Of a stretch of DNA of 36,531 nucleotides, positions 1-8,036 are shown piece after piece. A program made the translations under genes and the position numbers. Each line of letters begins with the position of its first letter. Position 1 is the stretch's first letter. Below the pieces are notes generated by a model, which saw only the letters and a program-made list of their open reading frames with translations, ran no database searches and was not told where the DNA came from. This DNA is from an uncultured Pseudomonadota bacterium (GTDB lineage Bacteria; Myxococcota_A; UBA796; JAFGLY01), in the NCBI GenBank assembly GCA_937912125.1, contig CALDOK010000437.1, positions 1 through 36,531 on the forward strand, read 5' to 3'.

Positions 1-1174
1 CCACTGCAGGCTGTGCCACGGCGGGTTGCGGGGCTCCGCCCAGGGCTTCCATGGCAGCGGAGCCTATGCGGCGGGCGCGCTCGCCCTGGTGCGGCGTGAT
101 GGGACGACCCTGGGTGTCGAAGCTGGGATCTGGGATGGCCCGGAAGCTGGAGGCGACCCCGGACTCGCGCACACGCAAGGCCGAGCTGTCTTCGACCACA
201 ACCCGGCCGTCCAGGGGGCTGGACCCGGAGGAGCTGTGCTGCAGGGCGGTGACGATGGGAGGAAGCGCGTGCTCCGACCAGTCGATGAGCCCGACGTCGA
301 TGGAGATGCGGGAGAGCTCGCGGCAGACCTCGACCACCCGGGCCGCCGAGGGCCGCTCGGTGTGCTCGTAGTCGAGCATGGCGATGAGCAGGCTCTCGAG
401 ACCCATGGCGAGCTTGCCGCCCAGGCCGCGCATGGCCCGCAAGAAAGAGAGCCGATCCCGCACGAAGCCGGCGTGGCGATCCGGGCGCCCCTTGGCCTTG
501 CCCAGGCGCTCCAGGGCCAGGATCTCGTAGAAGGTGGCGCCCAGGGAGTAGACGTCACTGGCTGGGGTCTCGGGCTCGAAGAACAGCCGCTCAGGCGGCA
601 TGTAGTCCACGGACCCGAACTGCAGGTCGGCGGTGCTGGACTCGCGGGACTCGAAGTCGGCGCGGGCCACACCGAAGTCCAGGACCTTGACCTGGCCGCC
701 GTCGTCCACCATCACGTTGCTGGGCTTGATGTCCCGGTGGATCACCCGCAGAGGTTTCTCGCCGGCGTAGGGCGGGCGGTTGTAGGCGGCGTCGAGGGCG
801 CCGGCCACACAGGCCGCGATCTGCACCGCGGACCGGATGGGGAGGGTCTCACCGGTGTCGCGGAGGTGATCGACGATGTGCTTGAGGTCCGCCGCCTCGA
901 GATACTCCATGATGACCGCGGTGCGCCCATCGATGGCGGTGAGATCCACCACGTCGACGATGTTGCGGTGTCGGAGCCAGCCCAGCAGGCGGGCCTCGTC
1001 ACGGATGCGTCGGGTGACCTCCTCGCTCTCGGACCAGCGCCGATGAAGAAGCTTGATGGCCACCAATCGTGAGAAGCCGTCGGTGTGGGTCTCCTTGGCA
1101 AGGTAGACGCTGCCGAAGGTGCCCGACGCGATCTCGCGCAGGAAGTGGAAGCGGCGGTTGCTCTCTCGCGTCAA
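1..1174 (-). CDS. Serine/threonine protein kinase (3' end beyond window)
   Basis: A Hanks-type Ser/Thr kinase that phosphorylates protein Ser/Thr residues. The 391 visible codons hold the full kinase domain: a Gly-rich loop IASGTFGSV at about residues 15-23 (the usual first Gly is Ala), the VAIK lysine at about 41, HRDIKPSN at about 146-153, DFG at about 166-168, and PPE in place of APE. A Ser/Pro-rich segment after about residue 300 continues past the left edge. The start is TTG at 1174: an in-frame TAG lies 12 codons upstream, AAGGGG sits 9 bases before it, and no ATG or GTG is available. It lies 36 bases after the second ketosynthase-like gene on the same strand, so it is probably the last visible gene of that operon. 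The catalytic residues are intact, so it is likely active. Its substrate is unknown. Confidence 0.9.
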   Translation of the reverse strand, partial: MTRESNRRFHFLREIASGTFGSVYLAKETHTDGFSRLVAIKLLHRRWSESEEVTRRIRDEARLLGWLRHRNIVDVVDLTAIDGRTAVIMEYLEAADLKHIVDHLRDTGETLPIRSAVQIAACVAGALDAAYNRPPYAGEKPLRVIHRDIKPSNVMVDDGGQVKVLDFGVARADFESRESSTADLQFGSVDYMPPERLFFEPETPASDVYSLGATFYEILALERLGKAKGRPDRHAGFVRDRLSFLRAMRGLGGKLAMGLESLLIAMLDYEHTERPSAARVVEVCRELSRISIDVGLIDWSEHALPPIVTALQHSSSGSSPLDGRVVVEDSSALRVRESGVASSFRAIPDPSFDTQGRPITPHQGERARRIGSAAMEALGGAPQPAVAQPAV

Positions 1175-1210
1175 CGCTCGAAACCCCTTGTCAGGACAGA
1201 TGCCAGGCTA

Positions 1211-2134
1211 TCACGAAGGCAGAGGCGGGGGTGCCCCCAGCGCCACGCCGAGCTCGGCGCCCTCGTCGTCGCTGACCCGTAGCTCTCCCCAGCGTCCATG
1301 AAGCATCATGATGACCAGCTGGAGCAAGCCATCCGCGGCGCCCAGATCGCCGGTGAGGGACCAGTGAGGCGCTGGCTCCACGGCCCGGGATCGGCTGCGG
1401 CACGTGGGGGCGATGCTGGCCAGGGCGGAGCCGGCGGCGTGGGCTGGCTCGAGGAGCAGGAACACAGCGCCCTCGGCGGGAGGACGGGTGGGGCTGGCGC
1501 GTCCCAGCCGGTAGAGATCCCGGGCCGAGCCGAAGTCCACGCGGCTGTCGGCGCCGCCCACCAGCGCCGCGGGACAGCGACCCTCGGCCACGGCGTAGTA
1601 GCCCTCGATCAGGGCGCCCACACCAGCCGCCGCCTCGCCCGCTACGGTGCCGTTCCAGCCGCGGATCTCCAGGTTGATGGAGATGTGGGAGAGCACGAGG
1701 TTGGGCAGGGTGAGCAGGGGCAGCAGGGGGGGGTAGAGCTCGCGGCCGCGGGAGGACAGGGCCTGTGGGCAGAGCCGTCCATCGCGCTCGGAGGCCGCCA
1801 GCGCCGGCTCGGAGGCGCCGGTGTCGGGAGGCTCACGGCCGATACCCAGGAACAAGCCGAGCTCTTCGCGCTCCCCGGGCCACGCCCCAAGGGCGTCGCC
1901 GGCAGCCGGGAGCGCCAGCTGCGCAGGCCGGGAGAGCAGCTTGCGGTCCTTGCGGCGCACGAGCCAGGGCCGCAGGTCGACCCGCTCGATGCGGCCCGCC
2001 AAGGGGCTGGGCAGGCGCGCGAGTTCGTCGCTGGGACGCAGAGCGCTGCGGCGCTGCTGGATGGCCTCGGAGAGCTGCGCGGCGCTGTCGCCCAGGGGGG
2101 TGACCAGACCTACACCCGAGACCACTACGATCAC
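1211..2134 (-). CDS. Catalytically dead beta-ketoacyl synthase-like protein (chain-length-factor-like)
   Basis: A 307-residue thiolase-fold protein beginning MIVVVSGVGLVTPLG, typical of a ketosynthase N-terminus. The active-site Cys is replaced by Gly at about residue 162 (WNGTVAGEAAAG), there is no NAHGT motif for the second catalytic His, and the last His is Asp at about 263 (LTGDLGAADG). It is roughly 100 residues shorter than FabF. This matches the pattern of KS-beta or chain-length-factor subunits, which pair with an active ketosynthase. The GTG start at 2134 overlaps the stop of the upstream ketosynthase by four bases (GTGA), so translation is probably coupled and the two products may form a heterodimer. 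Longer upstream open frame is antisense-like sequence and was not used. Function as a partner subunit is inference. Confidence 0.75.
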   Translation of the reverse strand: MIVVVSGVGLVTPLGDSAAQLSEAIQQRRSALRPSDELARLPSPLAGRIERVDLRPWLVRRKDRKLLSRPAQLALPAAGDALGAWPGEREELGLFLGIGREPPDTGASEPALAASERDGRLCPQALSSRGRELYPPLLPLLTLPNLVLSHISINLEIRGWNGTVAGEAAAGVGALIEGYYAVAEGRCPAALVGGADSRVDFGSARDLYRLGRASPTRPPAEGAVFLLLEPAHAAGSALASIAPTCRSRSRAVEPAPHWSLTGDLGAADGLLQLVIMMLHGRWGELRVSDDEGAELGVALGAPPPLPS

Positions 2135-3351
2135 GGGGCGCCCCCGACGAGGATGGAGGCGTTGTTGCCACCGAAGCCGAAGGCGTTGGAGAGGGCCACC
2201 CGCACGGGGGAGCGCACGGCGTGGTGGGCCACATGGCGCAGGGCGCAGTCGGGGTCCGGGTTGTCCAGGTTGCGGGTGGGCGGGGCGGCGTCGTCGCGCA
2301 CCGCCAGCAGGCAGAACAGCAGCTCGAGGGCCCCGCAAGCGGCCACGGTGTGGCCGGTCATGCTCTTGGTGCTCGAGACCCAGGCGTGGGTCACGCTGTC
2401 GCCCAGCACAGTCTGCAGAGCGCGCGCCTCGCTGACGTCGTTCTGCGGGGTGGAGGTGCCGTGGGCGTTGATGTAGTCGATGGCCGAGGCAGGGAGCCGA
2501 GCGTCGTCCAGGGCCGCGCGCATGGCCAGGGCTGCGCCCCGACCGTCGGGCGGCGCGTCGGTGATGCGCCAGGCGTTCAAGGAGCAGCCGTAGCCGAGCA
2601 GCTCACCCAGGACCTGCGCTCCCCGGGCGCGGGCGTGGGCCAGCGACTCGATCACCAGCATGGCCGAGCCGTCGGCGAGCACGAAGCCATCCCGGTCCAC
2701 ATCGAAGGGTCGGCAGGCATGCTGCGGAGCGTCGTTGCGCATGGACAGGGCACCCAGGATGGCGAAGCCGGTGACCATCAGGGGGTCCACCAGCACATCG
2801 ACACCGCCGGCCAGGGCCGCGTCGAGTTCACCGCGACGGATGCGCAGCATGGCCTCGCCGATGGCCTGTGCGGAGCTGGTGCAGGCGGTGGAGACCGTGC
2901 TCTGGAACCCCGTGGCACCCAGGCGCCGGGCGATGGCGAGGGTGGGGGCCCAGGGCGCGCTGGCGGCCATCTCCTCGGGAGTGGGCTTCTGTTCCTGGTG
3001 CATGCGCATGGCGACCAGGGGCAGGGGAGGGCGGTCGGCCTCGCTGCCCATGAACACGCCGACCCTGGGCCCCCCCTCGAGCCCCGACTGGCGCAGGGCC
3101 TCGGACGCGGCCCGCATGGCCAGGGTGCCCTTGAGGTCAGGCCCGGCGTGGGGCAGGTTCACCTCGGCGGCGAAGGTGACCGGGAAGCCGGTGGCGTCGA
3201 AGCGCTCGATGGCACGGATCCCGTTGGCGCCCTCGAGCAGCTTGCTCCAGGTGCTGGGCAGATCGTGGCCCAGTGAGCTGACGGCGCCCATGCCGGTGAC
3301 CACGATGCGCTGGCTGTCGTCGCGGAATGAGAGGCTGCTGGTGGCGGCCAT
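2131..3351 (-). CDS. Beta-ketoacyl-[ACP] synthase (FabF/KAS II-like)
   Basis: A 406-residue condensing enzyme that extends an acyl chain with malonyl-ACP by decarboxylative Claisen condensation. The full triad is visible: Cys157 in TACTSS, His298 in NAHGTSTPQND and His334 in KSMTGHT, with the C-terminal SNAFGFGGNNAS signature. Length is normal for the family. I chose the ATG at 3351 because GGAG lies 5 bases upstream; a TTG at 3369 overlapping the previous stop (TTGA) is the alternative. The gene sits between a FabZ-like dehydratase and a dead ketosynthase-like subunit, so it probably serves a dedicated fatty-acid, polyene or polyketide product rather than bulk fatty-acid synthesis. No ACP, ketoreductase or acyltransferase is visible in the window. 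Confidence 0.92.
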   Translation of the reverse strand: MAATSSLSFRDDSQRIVVTGMGAVSSLGHDLPSTWSKLLEGANGIRAIERFDATGFPVTFAAEVNLPHAGPDLKGTLAMRAASEALRQSGLEGGPRVGVFMGSEADRPPLPLVAMRMHQEQKPTPEEMAASAPWAPTLAIARRLGATGFQSTVSTACTSSAQAIGEAMLRIRRGELDAALAGGVDVLVDPLMVTGFAILGALSMRNDAPQHACRPFDVDRDGFVLADGSAMLVIESLAHARARGAQVLGELLGYGCSLNAWRITDAPPDGRGAALAMRAALDDARLPASAIDYINAHGTSTPQNDVSEARALQTVLGDSVTHAWVSSTKSMTGHTVAACGALELLFCLLAVRDDAAPPTRNLDNPDPDCALRHVAHHAVRSPVRVALSNAFGFGGNNASILVGGAP

Positions 3352-3365
3352 GGAAGCTCCGAGCG

Positions 3366-3875
3366 TCAAGTCGAGCCCTGAACCCAGGGATGGTCGGGAC
3401 AGCCTGGCCAGAGCTGCTTGAGGTAGCCGAACTCGATGCGCTCGAGGCGCAGTAGCTCTCTGGGGTCGTCCAGAGGCACCGCGTTGAAGACGAAGATCTG
3501 GTCGGCCTGGGTCACCACGCGGCCGTCCACCTTGGCCCGGACCCGCACGTCGGCCATCTCGTCCCGAAGCGCCGTCAGCCTGGCCTCGAGCTGGACCTGC
3601 TCGTCCGGGCGGACGAAGCGGCGGAACTTGACCCCGTTCATCATGGTGATGATGGGGAAGGGCCAGTCGCCGCGGTCGAGCCGTACCGAGTAGCCGATGA
3701 GCTTGCCTGCGAGCTGGGCCAGCGCCTCGAGCAGGAGCACGCCGGGGACCACCGGGAAGCCCGGGAAGTGGTCCGCGAAGAAGCGCTCTTCAGGGCTGAA
3801 GCTCTTGAAACCCCGGGCGAACTCGCCCGGCTCGAGGGTCTCGATGCGGTCTACCAGGAGCCAGCGTGAGACCAT
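3366..3875 (-). CDS. FabZ-like 3-hydroxyacyl-[ACP] dehydratase (hot-dog fold)
   Basis: A 169-residue hot-dog-fold protein. The segment FFADHFPGFPVVPGVLLLEALAQ at about residues 32-54 carries the FabZ signature, with His36 and Glu50 in the positions used for dehydrating 3-hydroxyacyl-ACP to trans-2-enoyl-ACP. Length is close to FabZ (about 150 residues) with a short C-terminal extension ending YLKQLWPGCPDHPW. Its ATG overlaps the TAA of the upstream lipoprotein gene by one base (TAATG), and its stop lies 14 bases before the ketosynthase ATG. It probably supplies the dehydration step for the adjacent ketosynthase pair. A thioesterase-like role is a less likely alternative because the HFPG motif is well kept. 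Confidence 0.85.
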   Translation of the reverse strand: MVSRWLLVDRIETLEPGEFARGFKSFSPEERFFADHFPGFPVVPGVLLLEALAQLAGKLIGYSVRLDRGDWPFPIITMMNGVKFRRFVRPDEQVQLEARLTALRDEMADVRVRAKVDGRVVTQADQIFVFNAVPLDDPRELLRLERIEFGYLKQLWPGCPDHPWVQGST

Positions 3876-4780
3876 TAGTGAAGGACCGCCTCGAGATCGT
3901 TGATGCCGATGAGCTCACGCTCGCCGCTGCAGCTCTTGTAGCGGTACATCTCGAAGTGGTGGTTGCCGCCGTAGGGGGCGTACCAGGCGGGCACGAACCA
4001 GTGGCGGTAGCCGCCGCTGACCTGGCCCGCGGGCAGGTTCTTGCCCGCCGCTTCGCTGGGGCTGTCCCGGCGCCCCTTGTAGGGCTTGTCGTCGAAGTAC
4101 AGGTCGAAGGTGTAGCTGCAGCTGTCGGGGCCGTCGGCGCTGGCCTGGGTGAAGACACCGACCTTGATGGCTTCGCCCAGCTGGGTCTCGGGCTTGGGGT
4201 AGCCCTCGAACTCCTTCAGCTGGGACTCGGCCACGGAGCGGTTGGCGGCCGCGGCGTCCAGGAAGACGTAGCCGTCGGGGCGCTGGTAGGTGAACTCCAC
4301 CTGCTTGGGGTCCTGCAGGAACTCCTCGAAGCCGGGGGTGCGGGGCTTCTCCTTCTCCTTGCCGTCTTCCTTGAGCTCCACCTGGGCGATGACCGCGCGC
4401 AGAGAGCAGGTCTTCTTGTTGGGCTCGACGTACATGCGGTACTTGGTGCGGAAGCCGGTGCGGTACTCGTCCGCGAACTTGCCCTCGAGCACCTCCTCGA
4501 AGACGTAGTCGGTGTCGCGCTTGGTGCCTTCCATGCGCATCTTGGTCCAGAACCCGGCCACCAGCACGGCGTCGTAGTCACCGGGCGTGCCGGTGATGCG
4601 GAAGCGGCTGCGATGATCGGCCTTGCTGCCCTGGACCTTGATCCAGTCGCCCTCCATGGTGTCGATTCCGATGTGGGGGCAGGGATCTTCGGGCGGGGGC
4701 GGAGGCGGCTCCTGGGCGCAGGCGCCGAGGGTGATGGCGGCCATCATCAGGGGCAGTACGCGGGTGAGGGCGCTGGGCAT
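3875..4780 (-). CDS. Lipoprotein of unknown function
   Basis: A 301-residue protein with a lipoprotein signal: basic N-terminus, hydrophobic core, and lipobox LGAC with Cys21, followed by a Pro-rich spacer of six prolines. The mature part is hydrophilic with scattered Cys residues and no motif I recognise. The sequence near residues 30-60 (MEGDWIKVQG, FRITGTPGDYD) resembles lipocalin-like or beta-barrel lipoprotein domains only loosely. The ATG at 4780 is preceded by GGAGGAA, a strong ribosome site; the open frame upstream of it is noncoding. It is the first gene of the fatty-acid/polyketide-type operon that includes the dehydratase and both ketosynthases, so it may handle or locate the lipid product in the envelope. 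That role is inference. Confidence 0.8.
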   Translation of the reverse strand: MPSALTRVLPLMMAAITLGACAQEPPPPPPEDPCPHIGIDTMEGDWIKVQGSKADHRSRFRITGTPGDYDAVLVAGFWTKMRMEGTKRDTDYVFEEVLEGKFADEYRTGFRTKYRMYVEPNKKTCSLRAVIAQVELKEDGKEKEKPRTPGFEEFLQDPKQVEFTYQRPDGYVFLDAAAANRSVAESQLKEFEGYPKPETQLGEAIKVGVFTQASADGPDSCSYTFDLYFDDKPYKGRRDSPSEAAGKNLPAGQVSGGYRHWFVPAWYAPYGGNHHFEMYRYKSCSGERELIGINDLEAVLH

Positions 4781-5031
4781 GGGTTTCCTCCGCAGGCAGG
4801 GGCGAGCTCGAGAGACGAAGCAGCGAATATCCCGCCGCCGCACCCACCGCAGGTGCGCGAGACCTCCCTCCGCTCCGCGGCTCGGGGGCGTCGTCTGGCG
4901 GGCGCGTGACATGAGCTTACAATCGCCAGGTTGGCCGGGGGAAATACGCCATGCACGCGCCATCCCTGGGCGATGGGGGCTGCGGCGTGGATAATGTCCT
5001 TCCACCGACGTGTCCTGCACACGGAGCTGCG

Positions 5032-5766
5032 TTGTCCACCACCCAAGCCATGGGCGTCAGTGTCCGCCATGCCATCAGCCGGGCGCTCGCCACCGCCAAC
5101 CTCACGCCCCGCGAGGCCACCTTCCGGGTGCTCACGGCGCAGGCTCGGGTGGACGGGCGAGGCAACGTGAACCGGGGCGAGGTCTCGCTGCGCATCCAGC
5201 AGCCCTCATCCCTCGCGGCGCTGCACCCGCAGGAGTGGGTGGGGTGGGTGAACCCCGACGGCCAGCATCCCCTCATGGCCCTCGTCCCTTCAGGCCGGAG
5301 CCACGACGGGCGCCCCGAGCTGCTCTACATGGACATCTACCCGGTCACCTGGGACGCCTGGCTGCGGGTGATGACCGACGCCCTGCCCGACCGCATCGAC
5401 ACCCTCTGCCCCGTCACCGGCGTCACCCACGAGCTCGCGGCTGCCTACGCCGGCTGCATGGGGGGACGCCTGCCGAGCGCCACCGAGCTGTCCAGCGCGT
5501 GGGGAGACGAGCGTTTCCCCTGGGGCCACCGGCCCGACCCGCGCCTGGGTCGTGTGGGGCGTCCTCGCTTCGACCACCTGCCGCCCGTAGGAGCCCATCC
5601 CCCTGGTGCCTTCGGCATCTTCGACCTGGGCGCCTGGCTGTGGCACCTGCTCGAGGATCAGACCCTCGCCGGCGGGGCGGACGACCTGGATCCCGGCTTC
5701 GGGCTGCCCGCGCTCGAGGAGCGTGGGCCGGTGGGCTTTCGCTGTGTCCAGCCCTTCGTAGAGTGA
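5032..5766 (+). CDS. FGE-sulfatase (SUMF1/formylglycine-generating-enzyme-like) domain protein
   Basis: A 244-residue protein. From about residue 95 it shows the order of an FGE-sulfatase domain: MDIYPVTWDAWLRVM, then GGRLPSATELSSAWGDERFPWG, then GAFGIFDLGAWLWHLLED, and a C-terminal VGFRCVQ. Family members include formylglycine-generating enzyme, EgtB and many proteins without known catalysis. The Cys pair of aerobic FGE is not evident, so formylglycine formation is not supported; no sulfatase is nearby. I chose TTG at 5032, with GGAG 5 bases upstream. An ATG at 4951 also has a GGGGGA site, but third-codon-position G+C between 4951 and 5032 is only about 60%, against about 90% afterwards. The gene is divergent from the lipoprotein at 4780 and has no signal peptide. 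Confidence 0.75.
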   Translation: MSTTQAMGVSVRHAISRALATANLTPREATFRVLTAQARVDGRGNVNRGEVSLRIQQPSSLAALHPQEWVGWVNPDGQHPLMALVPSGRSHDGRPELLYMDIYPVTWDAWLRVMTDALPDRIDTLCPVTGVTHELAAAYAGCMGGRLPSATELSSAWGDERFPWGHRPDPRLGRVGRPRFDHLPPVGAHPPGAFGIFDLGAWLWHLLEDQTLAGGADDLDPGFGLPALEERGPVGFRCVQPFVE

Positions 5767-5816
5767 GGGACACCCCACGGGCTGGTGCTGATCCCTGGAC
5801 CCTCGCGCCGAACGGG

Positions 5817-5822
5817 TATACT
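5817..5822 (+). promoter_or_regulatory. Possible -10 element (TATACT)
   Basis: TATACT lies 27 bases before the ATG at 5850 in a gene-free gap. A weak CTGGAC at 5795-5800, 16 bases upstream, could serve as the -35. It would drive the hydrolase-fold lipoprotein gene. The support is the sequence match alone. Confidence 0.35.
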
Positions 5823-5849
5823 GCTCTCTCGACCCCCGGGAGCGCGAAG

Positions 5850-6944
5850 ATGAGAACCTCCGCCATCACGCTGATCGCCCTGCTCACGGGCTGCTGGAAG
5901 CTCGACGACACGGTCATCACCTACGACGTCGTCCCTCTGGACAACCAACACGTCGTGAACGAGCACCTCGTGGTGCAGACCTTCGAGCCCTCGCCGCCCC
6001 TCGAGTGCCCCGACGGCGAGCCCGCCACCTTCTATGCCGTCTACGACAGCAGCCTCACCACCCCGGTGCCGGCGGCTATCCTGTTCCACTCCGGGGCCTT
6101 CGACTACGTGAAGAACCCGCCAGCGGACAACTACCTGGACGGCACGCACTTCGCGCCGGAGGACCGCCTGTCGCGGGGATGGGCCCAGACCCGGGTCTTC
6201 TCCATGCTGGGCATGTGGGACGAGACGGTCGACCCCTCCGAGTCCCACACCGGCGCCATGGTCACAGCCCTGGCCCAGGACGGCGCGATGGTGCTGCTCC
6301 CGGCCAACTGCTGGGGCGACCTGTGGCACAACCACTCCGGCGGCCGGCAAGAGAACGACTACACCACCGAGCGCTTCTACCGCGACGGCTTGGCCATGGC
6401 GTCCTGGATGTATCGCGTGGCCACCGATGAGAGCTTCGCCACCGGGCACGACGTCGGGCTGCCCTTGCAGATCGACACCGACCACATCGCCCTGGTGGGC
6501 CTGGGAGACGGCGGGCGCGCCGTGTCCGAGCTGCTCTGGTTGCTCAGCGACGTCACCTATGCCGACGTCGACATCGAGTCTGTGGTGCTCGACTCCACCC
6601 CCGACGATCTCGGCTGGTACTACGAGCAGCCCTCCCAGTTCGCCGACACCATCACCGGCCTGGGCCGCATCTTCGACGACCAGGTCGATGAGATCTCCAC
6701 CTTCTCCATGGACGCCTACCTGGCCGACGAGACCCTCCCCGAGCCACGCACCATGGTGGTCTGGTCCAGCTACGACCCGGTCGTGCCCAGCGGCGCCATC
6801 GAGGGGCTGGTGGGTGCGGTGGAGGAGCGCGCGGCGGGCGACGGCGACAACTTCGCGGTGGAAGAGATCGGTGCCTCGGCCCACGTGTTCGTCAACAAGG
6901 ACCTGCCCCTGGCCTTCGACGTGGTGCAGTTCCTGTTCGATTAG
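5850..6944 (+). CDS. Alpha/beta-hydrolase-fold lipoprotein with Gly at the nucleophile position
   Basis: A 364-residue lipoprotein with lipobox LTGC (Cys15). The middle and C-terminal parts have the layout of an alpha/beta hydrolase: strand PAAILFHSG near residue 72, a nucleophile elbow, an acid loop WSSYDPVVP with Asp309, and His345 in GASAHVF. The elbow reads VGLGDGG (Gly219 where GHSMGG-type enzymes have Ser), so the usual nucleophile is missing. Asp220, one residue on, does not fit the normal Sm-X-Nu-X-Sm spacing. The ATG at 5850 has GGGAG 8 bases upstream, and a TATACT box lies at 5817. The open frame extends far upstream through the FGE gene in another frame, which I treat as chance. 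It may be a binding protein derived from a hydrolase. Confidence 0.75.
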   Translation: MRTSAITLIALLTGCWKLDDTVITYDVVPLDNQHVVNEHLVVQTFEPSPPLECPDGEPATFYAVYDSSLTTPVPAAILFHSGAFDYVKNPPADNYLDGTHFAPEDRLSRGWAQTRVFSMLGMWDETVDPSESHTGAMVTALAQDGAMVLLPANCWGDLWHNHSGGRQENDYTTERFYRDGLAMASWMYRVATDESFATGHDVGLPLQIDTDHIALVGLGDGGRAVSELLWLLSDVTYADVDIESVVLDSTPDDLGWYYEQPSQFADTITGLGRIFDDQVDEISTFSMDAYLADETLPEPRTMVVWSSYDPVVPSGAIEGLVGAVEERAAGDGDNFAVEEIGASAHVFVNKDLPLAFDVVQFLFD

Positions 6945-7028
6945 CGGCCTGCTCTGGGCCTCCCGAACGACCTCGACCAGACCCCAGCGCCTCGCTGATC
7001 CATGATGATCTCCCTGCGGGAGGTCCCT

Positions 7029-7562
<534 letters not shown>

Positions 7563-8003
7563 GGCGATCCCGCGGCCTCAGGCAGCGCTGTGGAGGTGCT
7601 CTGTGAGATGGACATCGACGGCGGCGGCTGGACCCAGGCCCGCGACGTCTTCCTAGCAGGGCTCGGCGTCGTCAGCGGGGAGTACCTCTACAGCAAGGGG
7701 GCAGCCTGGTACATCTCCCCCGCCACGGATCTGGTCTGGGACTGGTCCAGCTACCAAGCGGTCGAGGGCACCTACTTCTACTCCACGGGTTCGGACTGGG
7801 CTGAGGGCTCTTTCGCCTGCACCCATGGGGAGTCTGGGCACTGGGGCATCGGCTGCTCGAGCGGTGGCGGCCATCAGTGGAAGGTCCTTCCCTGGGGCTC
7901 AGGTCAGGACGCCAGCGCAGCCACCTGCCCCATCGGCCAGGGTCAGCCGGACGTCTCCGGCGCTGGCGCCTGCGCGGGCGGGGTGAACATCTGGGTGCGC
8001 TGA
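7563..8003 (+). CDS. Fibrinogen-like C-terminal domain, downstream of in-frame TGA
   Basis: This segment continues the same reading frame as the MopE lipoprotein after the TGA at 7560-7562. Its first in-frame ATG is at 7590, inside the domain, without a ribosome site, so independent translation is unlikely. It begins VEVLCEMDIDGGGWTQ, matching the CDMxTDGGGWT signature of fibrinogen-C-like domains, and continues with Trp- and Gly-rich sequence (WYISPATDLVWDWSSY, FACTHGESGHWGIGC) to IWVR. Such domains in bacterial surface proteins are thought to bind carbohydrate or other ligands. Taken with the upstream part it is either a pseudogene, a gene read through at TGA, or one gene with a base-call error. 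The downstream sequence keeps normal codon use, so any break is recent. Confidence 0.65.
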   Translation, partial: GDPAASGSAVEVLCEMDIDGGGWTQARDVFLAGLGVVSGEYLYSKGAAWYISPATDLVWDWSSYQAVEGTYFYSTGSDWAEGSFACTHGESGHWGIGCSSGGGHQWKVLPWGSGQDASAATCPIGQGQPDVSGAGACAGGVNIWVR

Positions 8004-8036
8004 TCCCGGGCCCCGACCACCAGGCCTCGACCAGCT

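Noticed and set aside
26..1072. Long plus-strand open frame of 348 codons
   Set aside because: It is antisense to the kinase gene, whose motifs are complete; the translation is Gly/Ala/His-rich without motifs, as expected from high-G+C shadow frames. The same reasoning removes similar frames at 8196-9290, 9292-11673, 13795-15666 and 31919-33298.
4951..5031. Upstream ATG at 4951 for the FGE-domain gene
   Set aside because: It has a usable ribosome site, but third-position G+C drops to about 60% across this stretch, unlike the rest of the gene.
5010..6944. 644-codon frame suggesting a large fusion protein
   Set aside because: The first 280 codons are Arg/Pro-rich shadow of the FGE-domain gene. 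A lipoprotein signal with ribosome site begins at 5850.
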